DNA of 64,000 nucleotides, from assembly GCF_014651635.1 (NCBI RefSeq), contig NZ_BMXG01000015.1:1-64000 (forward strand). The letters run 5' to 3'. Below the pieces are notes generated by a model. The model was not told the origin of the DNA. It made no database searches and saw only the letters and a program-made list of their open reading frames with translations. The stretch comes from Cerasicoccus arenae (GTDB lineage: Bacteria; Verrucomicrobiota; Verrucomicrobiia; Opitutales; Cerasicoccaceae). Shown piece after piece: positions 27,078-36,716 of this stretch. How positions within the stretch are numbered: the first letter of the stretch is position 1; each line of letters starts with the position of its first letter. Both the position numbers and the translations under genes were made by a program.

Positions 27078-30000
27078 ATGTGGACGAAATTAATCGATGC
27101 GGTTCTCCGCAATAAGTTGATCGTTGTGCTGCTCACCCTTGCGGTGATGGCGGGCGGTTATTGGAGTTATGAACAGTTGCCGGTGGATGCGTTTCCTGAT
27201 GTATCGCCAGTGCTTGTGCAGGTCTTTACGGTGACCGATGGCCTAGGGCCGGAGGAAGTGGAGAAGTTCGTAACTTTCCCAGTAGAGGCCGCGATGAGCG
27301 GCCTGCCCAAGGTAAAGGAGACACGATCAGTATCGAACTTCGGACTATCGGTAGTTAGCGTGTATTTCGAGGATGGCGTGGATATTTACTTTGCCCGCCA
27401 AGTCGTCGGAGAGCGTTTGTCTGAAGCACGCGAGGCGATCCCCGAAGGATTTGGCGAGCCTGAGATGGGGCCGATCTCAACCGGCCAAGGCCTTGTTCTT
27501 TATTATAATTTGATTGATGAAAGCGGTGAGTATTCACTTGAAGAACTGCGTACCATGCAGGATTGGATTGTGAAGTTCAACTTGCAGACTGTGCCTGGTG
27601 TTACCGAGGTGCTCGGTATTGGCGGCTTCGTGAAGCAATTTCAGGTTAATATCAACCCTGATGCTTTGCTGCGTTACGGCCTTACCTTACACGAAGTTAT
27701 TGAGCGGATTGAGGCGAATAACCAGAACGTTGGCGGGCAATTTATTGAACGCAACGGTGAGATGTTCATTGTCCGTTCGGAGGGATTGGCGCAGCGAATT
27801 GAAGACCTAGAAACCATCGTCGTAGCGCATGAGGATGGCACTCCTGTGCTACTCGGCGACGTGGCCGCCATCGAGATTGGCGGCGAAATTCGCCAAGGGC
27901 TTGAGACAATGAACGGCGAACGTGAGGTCGTGTCCGGGATGGTCGTGAAGCTCTACGGCACGAACTCGTCGACCGTGATCGACGCCGTCGAAGCGAAGCT
28001 GGTGGAGATTCAAGCCGCATTGCCCGAAGGCGTGATTATCAAACCTTACTATGAGCAGAAAACACTCGTGCAGAATTCGGTCAACACGGTGACGTCTGCG
28101 CTGACGCAGGGCATCGTGCTGGTGGCGCTGGTTTTGCTGGTTTTCGTGGGCGGGTTTCGCCCGAGTGTGGTGGTTGCGTTATCGATCCCGTTTTCGGTGC
28201 TCTTTGCGACGACTGCCATGCATTTTTTCGGCATCTCAGCGAACTTGATGTCGCTGGGCGGTCTGGCGATTGCGATCGGTATGATGGTTGACGGGGCCAT
28301 CGTGATGACGGAAAACACCGACCGCATGCTGCGCTCCGCGCACGGTGATGAAACCAAGGCGCAGGTGATTTCCCGCGCTTGTAGTGAAGTCGTGAAACCA
28401 CTGAGTTTCTCGATCCTGATCGTGATCCTCGTGTTCCTGCCGCTCTTTACATTACAAGGAGTTGAAGGCAAAACGTTCCGCCCGCTGGCTTACACGGTGT
28501 CGCTGGCGATGTTGGGTTCGTTGCTTTACGCGGTGCTTGCGGCACCCGTTTACGCCTGGGTTTTTATGGGAAAACCCAAGCGGAAAGACGACTCGGCTGA
28601 GGTTAAGGAAATCCTGATCGTGCGGGTGCTCGTGGCCATTTATCGGCCGATCGTTTCGTTTTTCGTGCGGCTTCGTTTGGCGGCAATCGTGATTGCATTT
28701 GCCTTGCTTGGGCTGGGCGCATGGGTTTTTCCACAACTGGGCTCTGAGTTCACGCCTCGCTTGGAAGAAGGGGCGATCATTGCGAATTTATCGATGGCAC
28801 CCTCGGTGTCGTTGGAGGAAACCAAACGCAACACGATGCTCGCGGAAAAGCGCATCATGCAGATTCCTGAAGTCGTCTCGACGCATTCGCGGATTGGGCG
28901 CGGCGAAGTTGGCGCGCACGCTGACCCCATCAACTCCGTGCACATGATGGTCGTCCTTAAGCCATCCAATGAATGGCGAGCGGGTGTGAAGCAGGCGGAT
29001 ATCGAGCATGAAATGCGTGAGGCGTTGGAGGACATGCCCGGCGTACTGGCGAACATGACGCAGCCCATTCAACTGACCGTGGATGAGCTCGTGGGCGGGT
29101 CGAAGGCCGAACTGGCGATCAAGTTATTCGGGCCCGATTTGGATATCCTGAAAACCAAGGCTGACGAAATTGCGGCGGTGGTCTCCGACATCTCCGGCGC
29201 GGCAGATGTCCAACCCGGCCAAGTGACTGGTTCGCCGCAAATTGTGGTCCGTCCAGACCGCGCTGCGATTGCGCGATTCGGCATGAACCTTGCCGAAGTC
29301 CAAGAGCTGATCGAGGCCGCCGTGGGTGGTGTGGCAGCGGGGCAAGTATTCGAAGGCGTCCAGCGCTACGACATTTACGTGCGCTATCAGGAGCAAGCGC
29401 GTGATACGGTGGAGGACTTGGGCCAGTTGATCGTGCGCTCGCCTGATGGCGCGTTGATTCCGCTGGATGAGATTGCGGAGATCGAAGAGGTCGTTGGACC
29501 GCGACAGATTATTCGTGAGAACAGCCAGCGCTACATCGAAGTCCAAGCCAACGTGGTGGACCGCGACATTGGCAGTTTCGTTGCCGAAGCGCAAAAGGCG
29601 CTGGATAAATCCGTGACGCTGCCGACAGGTTACGTGTTGACCTGGGGCGGGCAATTTGAGCTCCAACAGGAGGCCAACAAACGCTTGATTGTGGTTGTTC
29701 CGGTTACGTTGGCCTTGATTGCGATCATGCTTTACTTGAGCCTAGGCTCGATCAAAAATACGGCGTTGATCCTTTTGAATATACCGCTGGCGCTGGTTGG
29801 TGGCGTGGTTGCACTTTGGTTGGCCGGAGAAAATTTGTCTGTGCCGGCGAGTGTTGGCTTCATCGCTTTATTCGGTATTGCGTTGGGTAACGGCATGGTG
29901 CTCGTCACCTGCCTGAATCAACTGATCTCTGACGGTATGCCAGTGGTGGAGGCGAGTATTCATGGTGCGTGCCTACGTTTGCGTCCGGTGCTGATGACTG

Positions 30001-30173
30001 CGGCGACAACGGCGTTGGGGCTGATCCCGCTGCTGATGGCCGATGGCTCGGGCAGCGAGGTGCAACGCCCCTTGGCGACGGTGGTCATTGGCGGACTTGT
30101 CTCTTCAACGATTCTGACACTACTCGTCGTGCCCGCGCTGTATCCGTGGTTTTCCCGTACAAATCGAATCTAG
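27078..30173 (+). CDS. czcA: CzcA/CusA-like heavy-metal RND pump
   Basis: The ATG at 27078 has a GGAG site seven bases upstream and gives 1031 residues; a GTG five codons earlier is less likely. The protein shows the 12-segment HME-RND layout with two large periplasmic loops. Proton-relay region in segment 4 reads AIAIGMMVDGAIVMTEN: the central Asp and the later Glu of the family are kept, but the first Asp found in Zn/Co/Cd pumps is Ala, as in Cu/Ag pumps. In the porter domain, SMAPS and HMMVVLKP keep Met where CusA has two of its three metal Met. The third position reads DELVGG, more like CzcA. The substrate is therefore uncertain. Confidence 0.9.
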   Translation: MWTKLIDAVLRNKLIVVLLTLAVMAGGYWSYEQLPVDAFPDVSPVLVQVFTVTDGLGPEEVEKFVTFPVEAAMSGLPKVKETRSVSNFGLSVVSVYFEDGVDIYFARQVVGERLSEAREAIPEGFGEPEMGPISTGQGLVLYYNLIDESGEYSLEELRTMQDWIVKFNLQTVPGVTEVLGIGGFVKQFQVNINPDALLRYGLTLHEVIERIEANNQNVGGQFIERNGEMFIVRSEGLAQRIEDLETIVVAHEDGTPVLLGDVAAIEIGGEIRQGLETMNGEREVVSGMVVKLYGTNSSTVIDAVEAKLVEIQAALPEGVIIKPYYEQKTLVQNSVNTVTSALTQGIVLVALVLLVFVGGFRPSVVVALSIPFSVLFATTAMHFFGISANLMSLGGLAIAIGMMVDGAIVMTENTDRMLRSAHGDETKAQVISRACSEVVKPLSFSILIVILVFLPLFTLQGVEGKTFRPLAYTVSLAMLGSLLYAVLAAPVYAWVFMGKPKRKDDSAEVKEILIVRVLVAIYRPIVSFFVRLRLAAIVIAFALLGLGAWVFPQLGSEFTPRLEEGAIIANLSMAPSVSLEETKRNTMLAEKRIMQIPEVVSTHSRIGRGEVGAHADPINSVHMMVVLKPSNEWRAGVKQADIEHEMREALEDMPGVLANMTQPIQLTVDELVGGSKAELAIKLFGPDLDILKTKADEIAAVVSDISGAADVQPGQVTGSPQIVVRPDRAAIARFGMNLAEVQELIEAAVGGVAAGQVFEGVQRYDIYVRYQEQARDTVEDLGQLIVRSPDGALIPLDEIAEIEEVVGPRQIIRENSQRYIEVQANVVDRDIGSFVAEAQKALDKSVTLPTGYVLTWGGQFELQQEANKRLIVVVPVTLALIAIMLYLSLGSIKNTALILLNIPLALVGGVVALWLAGENLSVPASVGFIALFGIALGNGMVLVTCLNQLISDGMPVVEASIHGACLRLRPVLMTAATTALGLIPLLMADGSGSEVQRPLATVVIGGLVSSTILTLLVVPALYPWFSRTNRI

Positions 30174-30182
30174 GATAAAAGG

Positions 30183-30223
30183 CGATTTTTACCTGATCCA
30201 AAATCGAGAATTGCGTTTTTTTT
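30183..30223 (+). terminator. Possible terminator after the metal efflux operon
   Basis: CGATTTT (30183-30189) pairs with AAAATCG (30200-30206); an eight-base T-run follows at 30216-30223, nine bases later. The stem is AT-rich and the gap is long, so this is a weak call. Confidence 0.4.
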
Positions 30224-30226
30224 GAT

Positions 30227-30259
30227 GCTGCGCTTACGTTCGAAAGGCGCAAGCGTAGC
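30227..30259. other. Stem-loop in the gap between efflux operon and carbonic anhydrase
   Basis: GCTGCGCTT (30227-30235) pairs with AAGCGTAGC (30251-30259) with one G-U. It lies between two convergent transcripts and has no T-run on either strand. It may stabilise either 3' end. Confidence 0.4.
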
Positions 30260-30363
30260 GTTCTCATAGCAGCGGAGAGTGACACCATATTTAATGGCCT
30301 ACAGATCGTAACCCAGAGAGAGCACCGTTTCGCTGTATGTGATCAATGCAATCGCTCTTTGGT

Positions 30364-31071
30364 CTAGGTTGACTTTGAAGCAGAAGTGATTGGATTTCTT
30401 ACAAGCGATAAATCGAGCATCTCCTTGGAAAGAGGTGCCAGCAGCGGCGAGTCGCGGCTGATGTCGGGGCCCGATTCTCCATTTACGTTGAGTAGGATAA
30501 TACGTCCAATGCCCCGCTGATAGAGGTTGGCGAAATCATAGACACAGCCCACAATGGCCAAGGAGCCATCAGCGACTTTCTCTCGATAACGTTGCATGGC
30601 CAAATCACATTGATAGTGGACATTGCGCTCGACGGCGCGGAGCCATTCTATTTCGGGATCACCGTTGGGATCGATGTCACGCACTGGCAGGTGAAGGCCG
30701 TTGAGCTCTTGGACCAAGTGGAGGGATTCGCCGCGATAGTCGGAGCAGGCTGCTTTGATCGCACCGCACCGGGTATGGCCGAGAATGAGGAGCAGGGGCG
30801 TATGGAGGTGACGTACGCCAAAGTCTACAGAGCCGCAGGTGGCGGCTAATTGGTTGCCGATGTTGCGGATAACAAAGACGTCATCGGATGGTTGCTCGTC
30901 AGCGAGGAAGGCCCGGATTCGCACACGTGAGTCACAGCAGGTAAGCACCGTGATGTAGGGGTTCTGCTCATGTTGGATGTGGTCGAATTCATCCGGCGGA
31001 AGGTCTTCGGCAAACGTTTGGTTATCTGCCAGCATTTTTTGCAGAGCAGATGATGGAGTTTCAGATGTCAT
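30364..31071 (-). CDS. can: Beta-class carbonic anhydrase
   Basis: The 235-residue enzyme interconverts carbon dioxide and bicarbonate. The zinc ligands are visible: Cys45 in CCDSR (the catalytic Asp-Arg pair is Asp47/Arg49), and His99 and Cys102 in GHTRCGA. The stretch RNIGNQLAATCGSVDFGV matches the conserved RNAGN and SLEYAV-type blocks, although RNAGN is RNIGN here. Length is in the usual range. It stands alone, convergent with the metal efflux operon. No signal peptide, so it is cytoplasmic. Supplies bicarbonate for carboxylases; PEP carboxykinase at 53275-55086 uses carbon dioxide in the opposite context. Confidence 0.93.
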   Translation of the reverse strand: MTSETPSSALQKMLADNQTFAEDLPPDEFDHIQHEQNPYITVLTCCDSRVRIRAFLADEQPSDDVFVIRNIGNQLAATCGSVDFGVRHLHTPLLLILGHTRCGAIKAACSDYRGESLHLVQELNGLHLPVRDIDPNGDPEIEWLRAVERNVHYQCDLAMQRYREKVADGSLAIVGCVYDFANLYQRGIGRIILLNVNGESGPDISRDSPLLAPLSKEMLDLSLVRNPITSASKST

Positions 31072-31217
31072 CGATGTCAGTAGTATGATTGATCTTTAGA
31101 ATCAGTGAGTGGTGAAGCAGCAAATCGGCTCAATGTCATTAGGCACTGTGTTCATGTCGATTGGTTCACTGCACAGATTATTGTGGTTTATTAAGTCTGT
31201 CAAAAAACCAAAGCAGT

Positions 31218-32597
31218 TTAGTAGCTGACCGTTATCGAGTTAGGATATTCGATGGTGAGTTGCGCACCGCCATTACCTGATTCTGCTTGTTCGATGGTGG
31301 GAGATTGGCCTTCAATATCACGTAGGTAGCGCATTAGGCGCTCACGCATTGCCGCTCGGACTGGCGCATGGCTTTTCTTGTCCACAAGGTTTGCCAGCTC
31401 ATATGAGTCCGTTTGGAGATCATAGAGATGGGTTTCTTGATAAATGCTGGCATTCGGTTGGCCCTTAGAGTCATCGGGTGCAGTAACAGCGTATTTCCAG
31501 CGATTGGTACGAATTGCGCGGCCTGGAGGCATGAAGTTATCGCCAAACTGGATAAAGGTTTCCTCGGGCCAATTGGTGTTATCATTTCGAGCTAACGGAA
31601 GTAGCGAACGGCCTTCCACACCCTCTGGAATGGCGATGTCTGCACTGTCGAGTAACGTGGGCATCAGGTCGACTAAGCTAGCCGATTCTAGCCGCTCGCC
31701 GCCGCCGTTCCATTTCGGTCCCCAAATCGCAAAGGGCACACGGATAGACGACTCATGCGGGCTGCGTTTGTATTCCGAATTACGGGTTTTGAAATGGCAA
31801 CCGTGGTCGCTGATAAAAGCCACAATGGTGTTTTCGGCTAAGCCAGTGGATTCCAAGGAGTCCATTAGTCGCCCGAGGGCTTCATCAAGCCGTTTGATCA
31901 TGCCACAGTAGCCAGCCCAGTGTTCCGGCGCACTACCGGTCAGGCTTTGGAGGTCGGGCGGCAGTGGCGTATCACGGTATTGCTCCGTATAGCCATGAGG
32001 GGCAGGGTAGGAGTCATCCGTGTTCTGGTGATGCGGCTCAATATAGGAGTGAAAGAGGAGGAAAGGCTGACGCGATTCATCTGGTTTGGCAGCGTGTTCG
32101 CCAATATAGCGAATCATAGCATCTGTTTGTGCATCGGAGCGATAGCCGGGCAGTTGGACTTCATTGTCATTCACGTCCCAGAGGCGAGCTGAGTAAGGGC
32201 CGCTGGTGGTTTCGATGGTGTTGGCCGCGAGCCAGTCCTGATAACCTGCGCGTTTTTCTTTGGGAACGGCTTGTTTTCCGGTACTGTTTGAAAGATGCCA
32301 CTTGCCGAAGTATGCCGTCCGGTAACCTGCTCCACTGAATAACTCTGCAAGCTTTGGAGAGTCGTCGTTCAGATCTATGCCGTTGGCAAAGCATTTTGTC
32401 GTTGTTGCATATTGTCCAGTTTGGAGGCAACTGCGCGCTGGGCCGCAAACCGGTTGTGGTGTTACGCCATGCTTAAAAAAGGTTCCTTGCCGTGCGAAAC
32501 GATCAAAGTTTGGAGTGAGACCTGCCCGACAGCCATTGAGGCCGAGGGTGTCCCAGCGTTGCTGGTCGGTGAAGAAAACGATGACGTTGGGTTTCAT
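31218..32597 (-). CDS. Sulfatase (formylglycine-dependent), no signal peptide
   Basis: I start at the ATG at 32597, giving 459 residues and the usual sulfatase beginning (MKPNVIVFFTDQQRWDTLG) with the metal-binding Asp11. The frame is open to 32675 but the extra 26 residues are not a signal peptide. The sulfatase motif CGPARS puts the formylglycine Cys at residue 51. Other marks are YFGKWHLS (catalytic Lys) and FISDHGCHFKTRN (metal-binding Asp-His). Unlike most secreted sulfatases of this phylum, it should act in the cytoplasm. It is divergent from a beta-glucuronidase gene, so the substrate may be a sulfated, uronic-acid-containing oligosaccharide. No formylglycine-generating enzyme is in the window. 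Confidence 0.88.
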   Translation of the reverse strand: MKPNVIVFFTDQQRWDTLGLNGCRAGLTPNFDRFARQGTFFKHGVTPQPVCGPARSCLQTGQYATTTKCFANGIDLNDDSPKLAELFSGAGYRTAYFGKWHLSNSTGKQAVPKEKRAGYQDWLAANTIETTSGPYSARLWDVNDNEVQLPGYRSDAQTDAMIRYIGEHAAKPDESRQPFLLFHSYIEPHHQNTDDSYPAPHGYTEQYRDTPLPPDLQSLTGSAPEHWAGYCGMIKRLDEALGRLMDSLESTGLAENTIVAFISDHGCHFKTRNSEYKRSPHESSIRVPFAIWGPKWNGGGERLESASLVDLMPTLLDSADIAIPEGVEGRSLLPLARNDNTNWPEETFIQFGDNFMPPGRAIRTNRWKYAVTAPDDSKGQPNASIYQETHLYDLQTDSYELANLVDKKSHAPVRAAMRERLMRYLRDIEGQSPTIEQAESGNGGAQLTIEYPNSITVSY

Positions 32598-32694
32598 AGG
32601 CGAGTTTGTTGAGGAATGTCTCGTAGGTTGGCGATCCAAGTTCATTATGGCAAGCGTGCCGTTTATACATGTCATTGAGCGATACAGTCATTGA

Positions 32695-32724
32695 CTTACA
32701 CGTGTGAGATTGTTGACTAAGTCA
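32695..32724. promoter_or_regulatory. Two palindromes in the sulfatase/glucuronidase divergent promoter
   Basis: CTTACACGTGTGAG (32695-32708, one mismatched pair) and TGACTAAGTCA (32714-32724, perfect around a central A) lie 11-40 bases before the glucuronidase ATG, between two divergent genes. They are plausible operators for the LacI-type regulator encoded at 34583-35656, or for another dimeric repressor. The rest of the 32598-32734 gap shows nothing further. Confidence 0.45.
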
Positions 32725-32734
32725 CAAATTTCTA

Positions 32735-34438
32735 ATGAACACAACACATACCCTTCGCTCTACAACAAGCCTCAGCGGCCTGTGGGACTTTACGTTCTGC
32801 CGTGAATCGCTCAATTCTATCACGCTGGCGGATATTGCCTTCAATGACCGTATTCCGGTTCCGATGGCCTTCGACGCTTTGCCGATGTATCCAAAGCACC
32901 GCGGTATTGGCTGCTATCGGACGACGATCTCAGTGCCTGCTGGCAGCCCGGCGTATTTGATGTTTGAGGCAGTCTCGATGACAGGTCGCATCTACATCGA
33001 CGGCCAACTGTGTGCCGAAAATAAGTGCGGATACGAGCCGTTCAAAGTCACCGTTCCGATGAGCGATAATGCATCGCGCGAACTTATTGTATTGGCTGAC
33101 AATCGCTTCGATTTCGGGGCGCGTCCGATGCACGAGGAGTATTTTGACTTCTATCAATACGGCGGTATTACTCGCGGCGTTACGCTCCACATTTTACCTG
33201 TTGAACGATCCTCGATTCGTGGCCTCTATATCACGCCACTACCCGGGTATCGTGAGGGTGAAGTTCGCGTCGATCTTGATCTGGATAACGCAGCGGCCAA
33301 GCAGCGTTTCAATTTCTCCATTGATGGCGAAACGATCCCCGTCGAGGTCGGCCAGCCTGACGCGACCGGCAAGATCCATTTCACGACTAAAGTGGCCGAT
33401 CCGACCATTTGGTCGCCGGCAACTCCCAACCTGCACATCGCCCGCGCCGAGCTACTTGACGAAAATGAAGCTGCTTATGACGACGCCCAAGTCCGCTTTG
33501 GCCTTCGTCGCATTGAAGCACGCGGCCAGAATCTCTTTTTGAACGGTGAACCGTTGGAACTGCGTGGCTACAATCGCCATGAGTTCCACCCGAATTTTGG
33601 CCCGACGACTCCGGAACTACAAATGTTCCAGGACATCCACTTGATGAAAGGCATGGGCTGTAACTTTGTCCGCGGGTCGCATTACCATCAGGACCAGCGT
33701 TTCCTCGATTTGTGCGATGAACTTGGCCTGCTCGTGTGGGAAGAAAATCTTGGCTGGGGGCAGCGAGAAAAGACTTTCAAGCATCCAGACTTTGCCGCAC
33801 AGCATGACAAAGCCCTTCGCTCGATGGTGGACATGAGCTTCAACCATCCGTCGATCATCATGTGGGGATTCCTGAATGAATGCGGTAGTAATGAGGACTA
33901 CGCTCGTCCGGTCTTCGAGGAAAGTGTTCAGACGCTGCGTGCCTTGGATTCTTCACGACTGATCACCTTTGCTACCATGTTTGTTGAGGGCGATAAGATG
34001 TTAGACCTCGTGGACATCATCAGCATAAACATTTATCCGGGCTGGTATGGTGCTTTGGACGTCGAAGATCCAGTTTCTCAGGTTGCGCCAAGAATTGAGG
34101 CCGTCATTGAATCGGTTAATAGCCGCGGGTTTGCTGACAAGCCATTGATGGTCTCTGAGATTGGGGCCGAGGCACTCTATGGCTGGCGTGATGCGCACGA
34201 AGATTTCTTCACGGAGCAATATCAGGCGCGCCTTTTGGCTGAGGCCTGTCGTTCAGTGCTGGATAATCCACGTATGTGCGGAATCTGTCTGTGGCATTTT
34301 AGCGACGCCCGCACCTACAGCGCAGGCTATTCGATTGGTCGTCCACGCACTTTTAACAACAAAGGGACATTCGACGAATACCGCCGTCCGAAGCTAGCCC
34401 ACGCGGCGGTGAAAGATATTTTCCTCGGAAGAGACTGA
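32735..34438 (+). CDS. uidA: Beta-glucuronidase, glycoside hydrolase family 2
   Basis: The 567-residue enzyme follows the GH2 order: sugar-binding jelly roll (about 10-170, SLSGLWDFTFCRE), immunoglobulin-like domain (175-270) and TIM barrel (275-565). The acid/base is Glu382 in WGFLNEC and the nucleophile is Glu475 in VSEIGAEALYG. Near the end FNNKGTF supplies the N-x-K motif that recognises the uronic acid carboxylate in true beta-glucuronidases, so I prefer that over beta-galactosidase. No signal peptide. It is divergent from the sulfatase and followed by a LacI-type regulator, consistent with an inducible cytoplasmic degradation set. Confidence 0.88.
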   Translation: MNTTHTLRSTTSLSGLWDFTFCRESLNSITLADIAFNDRIPVPMAFDALPMYPKHRGIGCYRTTISVPAGSPAYLMFEAVSMTGRIYIDGQLCAENKCGYEPFKVTVPMSDNASRELIVLADNRFDFGARPMHEEYFDFYQYGGITRGVTLHILPVERSSIRGLYITPLPGYREGEVRVDLDLDNAAAKQRFNFSIDGETIPVEVGQPDATGKIHFTTKVADPTIWSPATPNLHIARAELLDENEAAYDDAQVRFGLRRIEARGQNLFLNGEPLELRGYNRHEFHPNFGPTTPELQMFQDIHLMKGMGCNFVRGSHYHQDQRFLDLCDELGLLVWEENLGWGQREKTFKHPDFAAQHDKALRSMVDMSFNHPSIIMWGFLNECGSNEDYARPVFEESVQTLRALDSSRLITFATMFVEGDKMLDLVDIISINIYPGWYGALDVEDPVSQVAPRIEAVIESVNSRGFADKPLMVSEIGAEALYGWRDAHEDFFTEQYQARLLAEACRSVLDNPRMCGICLWHFSDARTYSAGYSIGRPRTFNNKGTFDEYRRPKLAHAAVKDIFLGRD

Positions 34439-34582
34439 TCGATCAAATTATCGCACTGGCTTTCATTAAGCCATCTCAACGGGAACGCTTCGATGGCCTG
34501 AAGGCGCTACTTTGGGCCAACGAATCGCTCCACGGGGATTTGCCTTGCCTAAAATCAAGTGCTGGCTGAACTCGTTAAGTTA

Positions 34583-35656
34583 ATGAGTAAGCCGAAGGCG
34601 TACACGATTCGAGAACTGGCTGAGGTGGCAGGTTTAAGCGTGGGCGCAGTTTCTTATGCATTGCGGGGACACCCCTCTGTTTCTGATGCTACGATTGAGC
34701 GTGTCCGTGCGTTGGCGGTGGAAATGGACTATCGTCCAGACCCGCGTTTATCGACACTGATGGCGCAGATTCGCCGTAGCCAATCGCCAAGAGAGCGTGA
34801 GGTGCTTGGCTGGATTTGGCTTTCCTCGAAAAAAATATCGGAGCAGCATTTTGGCCAAATGGTTTTTGCCGGAGCTCAACGCCGCGCCGAGCAGTTGGGC
34901 TGTTCCTTGGAACCGTTTTGGCTGAATGGGGCAGGCATGACACCCAAGCGACTACACAAAATCCTAAGAACGAGAGGCATTTCTGGCATTCTTTTATCGC
35001 CGGAGATGGAGCGCAATTACATGACGGTTGACTGGGATTGGTCAGCGTTTGCTTGCGCTATTATTGGGATGACAGAGTGGAGCCCAGTGTTACACCGGGT
35101 TGGCCATGACTACTACCGCAGTGTCTGGATTAGTATGCAGCGTATGCGCGAGGCGGGCTTAAAGCAGCCAGCATTTATTATGAGCCGGAGTATCGACGAT
35201 CGCCTGCACCATATGCAGCTTGCGGCTTTTCGTACGATGCATCCTGATCCGTCGATTGCAGATTCTCTGATTCAATATGTAGATGATAGCGAAAAGCCGG
35301 AACTAAAACCCTGGCCCAAGGATTTTCAGCCAGACGCCATCTTATTGGCAATGGGGGCGGATGATCGATTTTATCGCATTCTCCGACAGTGTTTTCCGAC
35401 AGTAAAACATTACTTCACGCTCAATTGGGGAGAGACTGGCGTTGTGCCTGGGATTTGCACTCGATACGATTTAATTGCCGGTGTTGCTGTGGACTTAGTG
35501 CTGGCGCAATTGCATCGAAATGAGCGCGGCATACCGGACCCCGCCACCGCTGTCTTGCTTCAAGGCGAATGGCGAGAGGTGCCGAATGTGGTACTCGGTA
35601 CGCCTCTCAAGCGACAAAAGCCTGCCAAGAAAAAGCGCGTCAAGAAGGCCTCTTAA
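34583..35656 (+). CDS. LacI-family regulator of the sugar cluster
   Basis: The ATG at 34583 gives 357 residues. The N-terminal helix-turn-helix and hinge helix are typical (YTIRELAEVAGLSVGAVSYA, then SVSDATIERVRALAVEMDYR). The following periplasmic-binding-like domain (about 70-340) is divergent, as in the large LacI-like groups of this phylum. A basic tail (KRQKPAKKKRVKKAS) ends the protein. It sits between the glucuronidase gene and a convergent GH43-like gene that it overlaps by four bases. It probably binds the palindromes at 32695-32724; this is inference. The frame extends to a GTG at 34559 but without advantage. Confidence 0.88.
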   Translation: MSKPKAYTIRELAEVAGLSVGAVSYALRGHPSVSDATIERVRALAVEMDYRPDPRLSTLMAQIRRSQSPREREVLGWIWLSSKKISEQHFGQMVFAGAQRRAEQLGCSLEPFWLNGAGMTPKRLHKILRTRGISGILLSPEMERNYMTVDWDWSAFACAIIGMTEWSPVLHRVGHDYYRSVWISMQRMREAGLKQPAFIMSRSIDDRLHHMQLAAFRTMHPDPSIADSLIQYVDDSEKPELKPWPKDFQPDAILLAMGADDRFYRILRQCFPTVKHYFTLNWGETGVVPGICTRYDLIAGVAVDLVLAQLHRNERGIPDPATAVLLQGEWREVPNVVLGTPLKRQKPAKKKRVKKAS

Positions 35657-36591
35657 CGTAGCTCGATATCTAGCTCCGCCAGTGCGATGCCTTCTTCGCC
35701 CGCAATGCTGTAATAGAGATAGGTTAGGCCCTCGTCCTCCAAAATACAGGGATCGCGCAGTTGGCGAACACCAATGCCAGCGCCGAGGACGGAAGGCTGA
35801 TTGGAGTACATGCTACCTTCGTAATCCATTTCAGGTTGAATTACGTCGATCGGTGTAGATGCAAGCCATTCGCCCCAGTCGTTCGTTAGTTTCACAGTGG
35901 TGGCGAGGATGCGTTCTGGCGCGTCTTGTTTACGGCTATAAAAGAGGATCATCGTGTCACCCTTAAGCAGCATGGCGCAGTGGCGAATACTGGTTTCGCG
36001 TTGGCCAAATTTGTCCTGAATCATGACTGGGAAAACGATTTTTTTTGCCCGCATTTCCCATCCACTGTCAGCGTGCCTGGAGCGATAGAGATTACCATAG
36101 ACATCGACACCGTAGAGCCAACCGTCCCACTGAAAGACTCGCAAGTAAGACCATGCCAGAAAGTCTTTGCCGGCAGTAAAGTTAATCCCATCACATGAGG
36201 TTGCGAGCAGGGTTTTTTGGTCCTTACTACCTGGGACGAGGCCATGAAAATACATCCGTAGCTGGCGCTGTTCGTGATCTATATGTACATCGGGCGAAGC
36301 CAGGTGACCGAAAATTGCTGGGACGTTTGCTACAGGCAGTACGCCGGGGTCATAAATTGTCCAAGGACCGTGTGGATTATCTGCGTAAGCCAAACGGATA
36401 AACTGCCCGCCATGATGCCCAAAATACAGATAGTATTTGCCGAGGGGATTGGGTAGCCAACTGGGGACTCGGATCGCAGTTGGGCCGTTGATATTCTGGC
36501 CGAGGGTAGGGGAGCTGTTGAAAGTGATTAGCGGATTGTGGCGACTACGGCGGGCGGTTATCTTGGAAATCGCGTTGAGCGGGGCATTCAT
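35653..36591 (-). CDS. GH43-like five-bladed propeller protein, probable glycosidase
   Basis: The 312-residue product from the ATG at 36591 has the strand rhythm of a five-bladed beta-propeller. Marks include NPLGKYYLYFGHHGG, LAYADNPHGPWTIYD, SPDVHIDHEQRQLRMYFHG and RDPCILEDEGLTYLYYSIAGE. The last resembles the blade with the conserved RDP of GH43/GH32-type and related families. Acidic catalytic residues cannot be fixed by eye. No signal peptide is present. It ends four bases inside the convergent LacI gene. Context suggests action on an oligosaccharide with uronic acid or sulfate. The exact family (GH43, GH117 or a DUF) is uncertain. Confidence 0.65.
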   Translation of the reverse strand: MNAPLNAISKITARRSRHNPLITFNSSPTLGQNINGPTAIRVPSWLPNPLGKYYLYFGHHGGQFIRLAYADNPHGPWTIYDPGVLPVANVPAIFGHLASPDVHIDHEQRQLRMYFHGLVPGSKDQKTLLATSCDGINFTAGKDFLAWSYLRVFQWDGWLYGVDVYGNLYRSRHADSGWEMRAKKIVFPVMIQDKFGQRETSIRHCAMLLKGDTMILFYSRKQDAPERILATTVKLTNDWGEWLASTPIDVIQPEMDYEGSMYSNQPSVLGAGIGVRQLRDPCILEDEGLTYLYYSIAGEEGIALAELDIELR

Positions 36592-36716
36592 GAGCAATAG
36601 TTAGGCGGTGAATTGAAGGCGCGTAAATATTTTTAGGCGCTTGGCGATCATTACCCCAATTCGATATGAATGCAGCTTGGGGGATCGGCTGACCTTCTGT
36701 TCTGAGCGTTGGATTT

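Noticed and set aside
30216-30259. T8 run plus hairpin as a terminator for the carbonic anhydrase gene
   Set aside because: The T-run is on the wrong side of the 30227-30259 hairpin for that strand.
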